In this document: positions 44,674-51,728 of the stretch, one piece after another
How the letters are laid out: each line of letters starts with the position of its first letter
How positions within the stretch are numbered: position 1 is the stretch's first letter
Assembly: GCF_040546815.1 (NCBI RefSeq)
Contig: NZ_JBEPOO010000001.1
Location: 1,674,001-1,738,000 of the forward strand
Direction: 5' to 3'
DNA length: 64,000 nucleotides
Source of the DNA: Devosia sp. 2618
GTDB taxonomy: Bacteria > Pseudomonadota > Alphaproteobacteria > Rhizobiales > Devosiaceae
Made by a program: the position numbers and the translations under genes
The notes under the pieces: model-generated
Told to the model about the DNA's origin: nothing
Seen by the model: the letters and a program-made list of their open reading frames with translations, nothing else
Databases searched by the model: none

Positions 44674-45582
44674 TCAACGATCGCGCCGGGGTCTAAATTC
44701 ATAGAATGCCCACGGAATGAGGATGATGAGCACGGTGAGGAGCATGACGGTGGATGCGGCAAGGCCCTGCCCAATATTGCCGGCTCCGAACATGTAGTTG
44801 AAGACGTATTTGGTCGGCACTTCCGAGGATATGCCCGGCCCCCCTCCGGTGAGCGCGACCACAAGATCGTAGAGCCTGACAATGCCGGAGCCGACGATCA
44901 CGAACGTGGTGACGAAGGTGCCGCGCATCATGGGGATGATGATGGAAATGTAGGTGCGCCAGGTGGGAATGCCGTCGACGCGGGCGGCTTTCCAGACTTC
45001 TTCGTCCACCGAGCGCAAACCGGCCAGCAGCAGCACCATGACAAAGCCCGTGCCCTGCCAGATGCCGGCGATCAGCAGCGCGCCGATCACCATGTTACGG
45101 TTGGTCAACCAGTCGAAGGTGAAGCCCGCCCAGCCGAGGTTACGGACCGATTCCTGCAGACCGAACGCCGGGTTCATGATCCACTGCCAGACAAGGCCGG
45201 TGACGATGAACGACAGCGCAAACGGGTAGAGATAGACGGTACGGAACACGCTTTCGAAGCGGATTTTCTGGTCCATCAGCACGGCAAGCAGGAAGCCAAC
45301 CACCATGGTGAAGGTCAGCGAGAACACCCCATAAATGGCGATATTGCGTACCGAAGTCTGCCAGCGACTGTCCTTGAACAGGCGGACATACTGATCGAAG
45401 CCGATGAAATCGAGCGACGGCAGCAGGCGGGAATTCGTGAAGGAATATGTGACTGTCCACGCGGTGCAACCGATGAAGATCACCAGCACCGTCAGCACCA
45501 TGGGCGTTACCGCCAGTTTGGAGCTGAAATTGCGCAAAAACAGGTCGTGAAAGAAGCCAGTGGGTCGGCCAGTTGTCCGCAT
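44674..45582 (-). CDS. Sugar ABC transporter permease (MalF type)
   Basis: The 302-aa permease has six helices and the EAA loop (EEVWKAARVDGIPTWRTYISIIIPMMRG). The ATG at 45582 (MRTTGRPTGF) is used with GGTG upstream; TTG and ATG codons further upstream extend the frame by a few residues. It follows the binding-protein gene after a hairpin. Confidence 0.92.
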   Translation of the reverse strand: MRTTGRPTGFFHDLFLRNFSSKLAVTPMVLTVLVIFIGCTAWTVTYSFTNSRLLPSLDFIGFDQYVRLFKDSRWQTSVRNIAIYGVFSLTFTMVVGFLLAVLMDQKIRFESVFRTVYLYPFALSFIVTGLVWQWIMNPAFGLQESVRNLGWAGFTFDWLTNRNMVIGALLIAGIWQGTGFVMVLLLAGLRSVDEEVWKAARVDGIPTWRTYISIIIPMMRGTFVTTFVIVGSGIVRLYDLVVALTGGGPGISSEVPTKYVFNYMFGAGNIGQGLAASTVMLLTVLIILIPWAFYEFRPRRDR

Positions 45583-45601
45583 ATGGGTCACCATTAACAA
45601 A

Positions 45602-45633
45602 TGGCCGGCTGAGGATAGTGTCCTAGCCGGCCA
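45602..45633 (-). terminator. Hairpin after the sugar-binding-protein gene
   Basis: A stem with arms TGGCCGGCT (45602-45610) and AGCCGGCCA (45625-45633), extended by an inner GAGGA/TCCT pairing, lies in the 74 bp between the binding-protein and permease genes. It is the same position as the aapJ-aapQ hairpin and likely sets the excess of binding protein over permease. Confidence 0.7.
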
Positions 45634-45656
45634 CGCGGTTAAAATGGGAGGAAGGC

Positions 45657-46886
45657 TTACTGAGCCGAAGCGATGATGTCGGCGAAGCGGTTCTGGGCGT
45701 CGTCAACGGTGATCGAGTGATCCGAGAAGAACTCGCTGATCAGATCTTCAATCTGCTGCTGGGTATCGCTGGTGAGCTGCGATTCAGAAGCGGGCAGAAC
45801 CTTGGTTGGGTCTGCGAAAAGCTTGAGAGCCTTCTGCATGCAGGCATTGGCCGTGCTGGTATCGACGTCGCCACGAACCGGGGTCGAACCCTTCTTGAGG
45901 TTGAACGCAACCTGCACATCTGGCGAGAGCAGCAGCTTGGCCAGACGAAGCTGGGCAGCGGTGATCTCAGGATCTTCGTTCTTGGGGAAGTAGAAGCTGT
46001 CGCCACCGGTATCGACCAGTTCGCGCACACCCAGACCTGGCAGGCAGTCATAGTCTTCGCCTGCAACTTTGCCGGCCACGGCGAATTCGCCCTGTGCCCA
46101 GTCGCCCATGATGTTGCCGGCAGCCTGGCCAGTGATCACGAGGTTGGTGGCTTCGTTCCACAGGCCCGTCTGGGTCGCTGGATCAAAGCTGTCACGGACG
46201 TCGGCGAAAGCCTGCAGGGCCGCCTTGAAGTCGTCGCTGCGGACAGCATCGACGCTCTTGTCGCGGTAGATTTCCTGCTGGACTTCAGGACCGGCGATAT
46301 CGACGAAAATCTGGTTCCAGGCGTGGGTGACGGTCCAGGCTGGACCCATTGACAGCGGGATGATGCCCTTGTCCTTGAGCGCTGGGAAGCTGTCGACGAA
46401 CTGGTCCCAGGTGGTGGGGACTTCAAGGCCGTTGTCGAGGAAGACGTGACGGTTCAGCCACAGCCAGTTGTTGGAGTGGATGTTGACCGGGACGCAATAG
46501 ACCTTGCCATCGACCTGGCACGGCGCGAACACGGACGCCGGACGGATCACGTCAGCCCAGTGCTCGGCGGTTGCGACTTCGCTCAAATCCTGCATCAGGC
46601 CGGCCTGGATGAGTTCTTCGGCATCGCGGCCGGTGTTCATCTGGGTGGCGCCCATCGGGTTACCACCAAGGATGCGGCTGATGATGATCGGGTTCGCCGT
46701 CGAGCCGGAACCGGCGATGGCGCCGTCGACCCAGTGGTCACCCTCGGCGTCGAACGCCTTGGCCAGTTCGGCGACGGCAGCAGCTTCGCCGCCCGACACC
46801 CACCAGTGGGTGACTTCGAGGTCCGTTGCCATGGCAGTGCCGCACATCAAAGCAGCCGCGAGTGCGGCCGCTGCAAATTTCTTCAT
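45657..46886 (-). CDS. Sugar ABC transporter solute-binding protein
   Basis: The 409-aa protein (start ATG 46886 behind GGGAGGAC) has a signal peptide MKKFAAAALAAALMCGTAMA and a family-1 extracellular binding fold (LEVTHWWVSGGEAAAVAELAKAF, then GGNPMGATQMNTG). It captures the sugar in the periplasm. The upstream region has three near-identical palindromes and the divergent LacI regulator. Confidence 0.93.
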   Translation of the reverse strand: MKKFAAAALAAALMCGTAMATDLEVTHWWVSGGEAAAVAELAKAFDAEGDHWVDGAIAGSGSTANPIIISRILGGNPMGATQMNTGRDAEELIQAGLMQDLSEVATAEHWADVIRPASVFAPCQVDGKVYCVPVNIHSNNWLWLNRHVFLDNGLEVPTTWDQFVDSFPALKDKGIIPLSMGPAWTVTHAWNQIFVDIAGPEVQQEIYRDKSVDAVRSDDFKAALQAFADVRDSFDPATQTGLWNEATNLVITGQAAGNIMGDWAQGEFAVAGKVAGEDYDCLPGLGVRELVDTGGDSFYFPKNEDPEITAAQLRLAKLLLSPDVQVAFNLKKGSTPVRGDVDTSTANACMQKALKLFADPTKVLPASESQLTSDTQQQIEDLISEFFSDHSITVDDAQNRFADIIASAQ

Positions 46887-46982
46887 ATTCTGTCCTCCCA
46901 AACGATCACTTGGAGCCAAGCGCTCCCGCGAACCGGCCAGCAGCATGGTTGTCTTCTTGTGAGACCTCCCGTGCTGGCGGCG

Positions 46983-47084
46983 TGTAATCGATTGCATTGA
47001 GCCGTTTCGAAAATCTCTGCAATCGATTGCATGAGTTTCATACACGACTTGCGCAGCTGTCAAGATCGAATTAAATCGATTGCA
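46983..47084. promoter_or_regulatory. Three LacI-family operators
   Basis: Sites at 46983-46996 (TGTAATCGATTGCA), 47018-47031 (a perfect palindrome TGCAATCGATTGCA) and 47071-47084 (TTAAATCGATTGCA) lie between the binding-protein gene and lacI. They share the ATCGATTGCA core, spaced 35 and 53 bp apart. Repeated LacI operators of this type allow looping and control both divergent promoters. Confidence 0.85.
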
Positions 47085-47114
47085 TAACTCTAAGCGAGGG
47101 AGGCGCGCTGAGAG

Positions 47115-48149
47115 ATGGAACCAGTCAGAAAAGCGCCGACGATACAAGATGTTGCTCGCGCTGCAGCGGTTTCCACAGCCACTGTCAGTCGCGCCCTATC
47201 GGCCCCTGACCGGGTGAGCGAGAGCACCCGCGCGCGCATTTCGGCAGCGGTTCTGGCGACCGGCTACACACCAAATCAGTCGGCTAGGTCGCTGCGCCAG
47301 CGCACTTCGCGCACCATTCTTGTCGCCCTGCCTGACCTGCGCAATCCGTTTTTTGCCGCTGTGCTGGACGCCATCGAGCGTGAAGCAACAGGGCGCGGTT
47401 ATGGCATGCTGGTGGCCAATCGGTTCCCCGGCATCGAGCCGGCTCGGCGCATGCGCGACTATTTTTCATCCAACCGTATCGACGGGCTGCTGTTGCTCGA
47501 CGGCACCGTCGATCTGCAGCAGCTCATTGCATTGGCCGGCGATCCACAGCCGGTGCCGTTGATCGTGGTGTGCGAGGAAATTCCGGCGGCGCCGTTCCAT
47601 ACCGTCAAGACCGACAATGCCAAGGCTGCCGCAAGGGCGACCCGCTATCTCATTGAGCTTGGACACCGCCGCATCGGCCATATCAGGGGGCCCGACGACA
47701 ATATTCTCACAGGAGAACGTCAACGCGGCTTTGAGGCTGCCATGAGTGCCGCAGGGCTCGAAATTCGCAAAGAATGGCTGTTCCAGGGTGCGTTCGATAT
47801 GGAGACCGGGCACGCCGTCGCGCATGAATTTGCCGCGCTCAAGGAGCGTCCCACCGCGCTGTTCGTGGCCAACGACGCCAGTGCCATTGGCTTTCTCGCC
47901 GGGCTGCGCGAGCACGGGCTCGATTGTCCCCGGGATGTCTCGATCATCGGCTTTGACGATCAGGCCATCGCCACCCATAGCTGGCCGCCCCTTACCACGA
48001 TGCGCCAGCCGCGCGCCGAGCTGGGCCGCATTGCGACTGCCGCACTCATCGATGTCATTGAGGGCAAACAGGATGCGCTGCCCAGGAGCCCGGTCGTGCT
48101 GCAATCCGAACTCATCATCCGCGCCAGCACCGCCCCCCTACCCCGTTAA
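47115..48149 (+). CDS. LacI-family transcriptional regulator
   Basis: The 344-aa regulator has the LacI HTH (PTIQDVARAAAVSTATVSRALSAPDRVSESTRARI, residues about 8-43, with the hinge TGYTPNQSARSLRQ) and a periplasmic-binding-like effector domain. It diverges from the sugar ABC operon; the three ATCGATTGCA sites lie in the gap, one 30 bp before its start. It probably represses both units and is induced by the transported sugar or a catabolite. Confidence 0.94.
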   Translation: MEPVRKAPTIQDVARAAAVSTATVSRALSAPDRVSESTRARISAAVLATGYTPNQSARSLRQRTSRTILVALPDLRNPFFAAVLDAIEREATGRGYGMLVANRFPGIEPARRMRDYFSSNRIDGLLLLDGTVDLQQLIALAGDPQPVPLIVVCEEIPAAPFHTVKTDNAKAAARATRYLIELGHRRIGHIRGPDDNILTGERQRGFEAAMSAAGLEIRKEWLFQGAFDMETGHAVAHEFAALKERPTALFVANDASAIGFLAGLREHGLDCPRDVSIIGFDDQAIATHSWPPLTTMRQPRAELGRIATAALIDVIEGKQDALPRSPVVLQSELIIRASTAPLPR

Positions 48150-48234
48150 CCTCGACATTTGCCGTGAAGGACCCACGCCAGCCACAACAAGACCGTTCCC
48201 TTTGTCGCAAAATGGGGTAAATGGGACCTGCGCT

Positions 48235-48311
48235 GGTCCCGTAGCTCAGCTGGATAGAGCAGCAGCCTTCTAAGCTGTTGGTCGGTGGTTCGAGTCCACC
48301 CGGGATCGCCA
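48235..48311 (+). tRNA. tRNA-Arg (TCT)
   Basis: Acceptor GGTCCCG/CGGGATC with a G-U pair, discriminator G and encoded CCA; T-arm GGTTCGAGTCC; anticodon loop CTTCTAA with TCT. It is the last host gene before prophage 2. Its 3' end faces the phage region, so it may be the attachment site, but the integrase end is out of the window. Confidence 0.95.
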
Positions 48312-48448
48312 TATACTCCAAAATATTCAATTATTTCAATGCGCTCGCCCCGCACATGGGTGTTTTTCGGGCCATTGATTCCATTAACAGAATCGGCGCG
48401 GCCCCCGCACCTTTTCTGCCCTGTTCCTCATGGGTAAGGAGATAGACG

Positions 48449-48911
48449 ATGGCATATGCAGAGACGACGAGCGTTTCAGTCGAGAAGACCGAAGGCCAGA
48501 TCAAAGCGATGATCAAAAAGGCTGGGGCAACTCACTTCGCGACGATGGACGAAGCGGGCATGGCGATCATTGCTTTTTCGATGAAGGATCGGGCCATTCG
48601 CTTCAACCTTCCCCTATCTCGTCAAGATGATCGGAACTTCGCGCTCAATGGTCGAGGTGCGGCTCGGACTGCAGATCAGCGCTACGCCGCATGGGAGCAA
48701 GCTTGCCGTTCTCGGTGGCGCGCGCTCTACCTATGCATCAAGGCCAAGCTTGAAAGCATCGAGAGCGGCATCGAGACTTTCGAAGATGCGTTCCTCGCCA
48801 ACATTCAGATGGCCGATGGGCGGCTGGTTAGCGAAATCGCGCGCCCCCCAGATCGCGGCCTCCTACGCGGGCGGCGATGTTCAGTTGCAGCTAACCGGAC
48901 CTGTCCACTAG
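48449..48911 (+). pseudogene. Frameshifted phage protein, 155 codons
   Basis: The first frame (MAYAETTSVSVEKTEG) runs through LANIQMADGRLVSEIARP and then shifts at a run of six C at 48844-48849. With five C the frame would continue into QIAASYAGGDVQLQLTGPVH and stop at 48911. The same start and a clean finish in the shifted frame indicate one original gene broken by a +1 slip. The protein resembles conserved small proteins of rhizobial phages; its function is unknown. A sequencing error at the homopolymer is possible. Confidence 0.7.
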
Positions 48912-48941
48912 CCCCATCCCCTTCACGATAGGAAGAGACAG

Positions 48942-49067
48942 ATGAGCGAATGGCAGCTTGAAGCGATTTTCGCCAAGTACGCCCCCTGGTTCATGGGCTT
49001 CTCGATGTTCTGGCCGGTGTTCCGCGACTTCGTGCAGGGCTTTTGTCGGGGGCTCTTGGGAGGCTAA
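48942..49067 (+). CDS. 41-aa hydrophobic phage protein
   Basis: The ATG at 48942 is preceded by GGAAGAGACAG. The peptide has several aromatic residues (WFMGFSMFWPVF) and a basic end. Only the ribosome-binding site and position support it. No family is recognised. Confidence 0.5.
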   Translation: MSEWQLEAIFAKYAPWFMGFSMFWPVFRDFVQGFCRGLLGG

Positions 49068-49229
49068 GTGCCGCCCTTACCCCGGCTCGGCGGCTTCCCA
49101 TCCTGCCAGTACGTTTCATCCGTCCAGCGCCAGATCTGTTTAGGCCTCCGACACACGCATTCTAAGAGGTATCGCCCAACCGGTTGACGCGGTACACCTG
49201 CAGGGCAACCTAACAATGGTGATACCAAA

Positions 49230-49661
49230 ATGTCTTGGATGAGCGTCAACACGAAGATCGTTCGACTGTCTGGCCTGACCCTATGTGCCTTGGCATTTTC
49301 GGCGGGTGCTTCGATTGCGCAGGATTTGTGCGCAGGTATCGATGTGCCACTGACGGACCAGTTGAAACAAGAATATGTCGCGCTGACTTCCGCCGCACTC
49401 AAAGAGGATGCCCCCGGCAAAATCGACGTGGATCAGATCCTCGCTAGTGGCGATTGGAGTGTAGCCTCATTCAGCCCTCAGAATCTGGAAGATGGCTATG
49501 CCTTCTTTGAAGAAAAAGACGGGACGAAGATGTTCCAAGATGTTTGGGGCGGCGTAGCGATGCCCGACGAAGGGCCTGAAGTCGCCTCATGGGTAGAGAC
49601 TTTGGGCGCGCCTGCAGATCTAGCCGCGTGTTTTGCTGACCAGGTGACTGGCGAGGAATAA
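49230..49661 (+). CDS. 143-aa putative exported protein
   Basis: The reading begins MSWMSVNTKIVRLSGL, with a signal peptide (ALAFSAGASIAQ). The mature part has two cysteines (CAGIDVPL and AACFADQ) and an acidic, beta-rich middle (AFFEEKDGTKMFQDVWGGVAM). An ATG nine bases later is also possible. It has lower GC than the phage genes nearby and looks like cargo, but no family is recognised. A strong hairpin (49675) follows. Confidence 0.7.
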   Translation: MSWMSVNTKIVRLSGLTLCALAFSAGASIAQDLCAGIDVPLTDQLKQEYVALTSAALKEDAPGKIDVDQILASGDWSVASFSPQNLEDGYAFFEEKDGTKMFQDVWGGVAMPDEGPEVASWVETLGAPADLAACFADQVTGEE

Positions 49662-49674
49662 GCCAGCAGCTGAT

Positions 49675-49708
49675 ATTCCGGCCACTTACGTTTGATAGTG
49701 GCCGGAAT
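49675..49708 (+). terminator. Strong hairpin after 49230 gene
   Basis: A perfect 12-bp stem (ATTCCGGCCACT at 49675-49686; complement at 49697-49708) with a 10-nt loop lies between two converging genes. There is no long thymine run, so it may be bidirectional. Confidence 0.6.
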
Positions 49709-49766
49709 ACCCAGCTCCAGGCCCACGGGGCCTGTGATCACCTCGTCGCTCCGCTATGCTGCTTTC

Positions 49767-50204
49767 TCAAGGAGTGGTTCGTGGGTCCAGCCGCTGGAGT
49801 ATTTCCCGCATCACTCGAATATCGGTGCCCAAGCTGTTGACCGAAGTTTTCAGTTCCTCGACCGACCGGGCGAGGTTGGCGCTGCCCTGCTCTTGAATCG
49901 TGAGGCGATAGGCCAGCTCGTCTATCTTGCGGGTCTCTCCCTCAAGGTTGGACAATCGCTGGTCCGTTCGCGCCTCAATGCCAGTGACCGTCGCCAATCG
50001 GTCTTTGTGGGTCTGCTCGTGGTTGGCGATCCAGCCATCATATTTGCGGCCCATCTCATCGACGCTGGCCTTGAAGGTGGTCGCGCTCGCTGTCCACCCC
50101 AATACCGATACGATTAGTGTCAGTGCGAAACCGCAGACCGCGATTGTCGTGTTGATATTCCAGCCTTTTGGAACGTGCATTTCGGCACCTGTTTGTGTCG
50201 TCAA
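49767..50204 (-). CDS. Membrane-anchored coiled-coil protein of lysis region
   Basis: The 145-aa protein has one hydrophobic segment near residue 20-40 (TTIAVCGFALTLIVSVLGWTA) followed by a long coiled-coil (FKASVDEMGRKYDG... to LKTSVNSLGTDIRVM). This layout fits a phage inner-membrane spanin- or Rz-like protein, but it is only a layout match. It lies next to the putative holin. Confidence 0.6.
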   Translation of the reverse strand: MTTQTGAEMHVPKGWNINTTIAVCGFALTLIVSVLGWTASATTFKASVDEMGRKYDGWIANHEQTHKDRLATVTGIEARTDQRLSNLEGETRKIDELAYRLTIQEQGSANLARSVEELKTSVNSLGTDIRVMREILQRLDPRTTP

Positions 50205-50258
50205 TGAACCCGAGCCCCGAGAGATAGATAGACAGGCGCGCCGGAGCGCGCCCGGTGG

Positions 50259-50618
50259 TTATTTGCCGGTCAGGCGTTCCCAGAGGGTGCGGGGCGGCTG
50301 TCGCAGCTTGGCAATGGCCTCCGCTTCTTCCGAGCCCGAACGAGACAGAGGAAGCTTCTTGCCGCCACTCGTCACAACCTGGGCCTTGGTCGTGGCCCGA
50401 TAGGACTGCAGCTGCGTCCAGATATACCAGCCGAGGCCAATGGCGGCCGAAATGGTCAGCCCGCCGCCCTGCCCCGTAAAGATGGCGTGCACGTCGTCCT
50501 TCATGCTCTGAGGCATGGCCAGATAGATCGGCACGAAGATGGTGGCGAGCGAGCCGAGTTCCCGCGCGCGGCGCCACAGCCAGCCAGCGGCAGCGGATTG
50601 AATGATCGCGGTCAACAT
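50259..50618 (-). CDS. Putative holin-like membrane protein
   Basis: The 119-aa product starts at 50618 and has two hydrophobic segments (LATIFVPIYLAMPQSM and GLTISAAIGLGWYIWTQL) and a basic C-terminus. Its place directly after the lysozyme gene matches a lysis cassette, but the fold cannot be confirmed. Its start codon is 3 bp after the end of the read-through lysozyme frame. Confidence 0.5.
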   Translation of the reverse strand: MLTAIIQSAAAGWLWRRARELGSLATIFVPIYLAMPQSMKDDVHAIFTGQGGGLTISAAIGLGWYIWTQLQSYRATTKAQVVTSGGKKLPLSRSGSEEAEAIAKLRQPPRTLWERLTGK

Positions 50619-50621
50619 GGG

Positions 50622-50798
50622 TCAGAACCTCACTTGAGTGGACAAGAAAAAGGCCGCTCCAACGGCGGCCAGAATGATTGCGGTGATGATGATGGCTCGC
50701 CATGGCGGGCCAGAGCGGGGCTGACCTGCAGCAGGCTCCGGATCGGGCACCGGCGCTTTGCCCCCGGCCTTCTCCCAAGTGTCGAGCGCGACTTTGGC
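50622..50798 (-). pseudogene. C-terminal membrane tail of lysozyme gene, cut off by in-frame TGA
   Basis: The frame continues past the lysozyme TGA (50799-50801) as AKVALDTWEKAGGKAPVPDPEPAAGQP, then a hydrophobic segment (AIIITAIILAAVGAAFF), and stops 3 bp before the next ATG. A TGG codon there would give SRNQWAKVALDTWEKAG. The original gene probably encoded a 204-aa protein with a C-terminal membrane anchor. Confidence 0.65.
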
Positions 50799-51236
50799 TC
50801 ACTGATTGCGGCTCGGGTAATGCTTCACCCCTGCTCGCAGAAATGCGAGCTCGAAGGCCTCGACCTTGGCGTCGAGCCCTTTGGCAGCCACGGTCTTGCC
50901 GATGGCGGCTTTCTCGCTGCCCTCGATGCCTTTGAGTTCGATGAACAGATAGGCGTAGTTCGCGTCATCGCTGGCTGGGTCTTTGCCGGTGCGCTTGCAA
51001 TACGCCTCGTAGGCGCGGCGGCGCGGGCTGGTCCATTGAGCCCACACAAACCCGCCACGAGAGCCCGCCACGGTCGGCTTGATTTCCTGCAGGATGGTGA
51101 GGCCGGCGCTTTCGTGCCCGAGGTTGCCAAGAATCGCCGCAGCGTCCTCAACGCCTATCGGGAAGTCACTGCGAAGCTTTGCCATGATGGCAGGAGCCTT
51201 CGCGCGGAACGTTTGCTCCGCGTTGAGTTTGGCCAT
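50799..51236 (-). CDS. Phage tail-lysozyme-type endolysin (truncated)
   Basis: The 145-aa product has the phage tail lysozyme pattern: a VEDAAAILGNLGHESAGLTILQE helix with the catalytic Glu (GHES), SRGGFVWAQWTSPRRRAYEAYC and a final helix (AKGLDAKVEAFELAFLRAG). It hydrolyses peptidoglycan. It starts at 51236 (MAKLNAEQTF) with AGGAGG upstream. The stop is an in-frame TGA before a C-terminal tail that was probably part of the gene (see 50622-50798). Confidence 0.8.
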   Translation of the reverse strand: MAKLNAEQTFRAKAPAIMAKLRSDFPIGVEDAAAILGNLGHESAGLTILQEIKPTVAGSRGGFVWAQWTSPRRRAYEAYCKRTGKDPASDDANYAYLFIELKGIEGSEKAAIGKTVAAKGLDAKVEAFELAFLRAGVKHYPSRNQ

Positions 51237-51620
51237 GATGGCCTCCTGAGTTTAAATTGAAATAGAAATGGTGTTCAATGGAGGCTGTATAGTTCTTGCT
51301 GGACGGGGACGCGCGATCAACAACAGAGCAGCGAGGGGAAAATGAAAATTTCGGTTCTATTCTCTCAACCGACCAGAGAGTTGCTCATCCTGCCATTTAC
51401 CGAAGATCCACTGGTGCCAATCGCGCTGCAAGACAAGACTTGGCGTCCGCTGGTATCGAGCAGCCTCGATGACAAACTGCTCTACCCTTCAAGGCCAATC
51501 ATCGCAGCGGAAATCGATTTGAATGGCTACGCTTTACTCGCGCTAACGACCGGCGAGTAGGACAGCAGCTCTTCCAGTCTTTTAGTGTCCGGTAATCCTT
51601 ATGGCCATGATGTCCTCCTG
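51230..51620. repeat. Near-direct repeats flanking a small gene
   Basis: The ribosome-binding site and first codons of the lysozyme gene (51230-51248) recur at 51602-51620, with 18 of 19 bases equal. On the minus strand the second copy reads AGGAGGACATCATGGCC and stops after a few codons. The intervening 350 bp holds the 72-aa plus-strand gene. This is a duplication with an inserted segment. Confidence 0.6.
51342..51560 (+). CDS. 72-aa small protein of unknown function
   Basis: The ATG follows GAGGGGAAA. It is lower in GC than its neighbours and mostly beta-like (MKISVLFSQPTRELLILPFTED). It lies between the duplicated lysozyme starts, so it is probably an insertion. No family is recognised. 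Confidence 0.55.
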   Translation: MKISVLFSQPTRELLILPFTEDPLVPIALQDKTWRPLVSSSLDDKLLYPSRPIIAAEIDLNGYALLALTTGE

Positions 51621-51630
51621 TGATTTGGAC

Positions 51631-51655
51631 AAAGAAAAACCCGCCGAAGCGGGTT
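51631..51655 (-). terminator. Rho-independent terminator upstream of acyltransferase gene
   Basis: On the minus strand AACCCGC, loop TTCG and GCGGGTT form a 7-bp stem followed by TTTTTCTTT. It would stop leftward transcription from the tail-spike side, between that region and the lysis genes. It also lies just upstream of the plus-strand acyltransferase gene. Confidence 0.75.
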
Positions 51656-51728
51656 GGGTGCAGCATGCGACTTTATTTGCCGAAACAGTTATGGCTTACA
51701 ACCTGCGGCTTTCGCGAGAGGATTGTTG

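Noticed and set aside
48235..48311. tRNA-Arg as certain attachment site of prophage 2
   Set aside because: The position is suggestive, but the integrase end of the prophage is outside the window and no second att copy is visible.
49064..49229. Short minus-strand frame ending WQDGKPPSRGKGGT
   Set aside because: Only about 30 codons from a GTG with no clear ribosome-binding site; could be a phage fragment but too weak to list.
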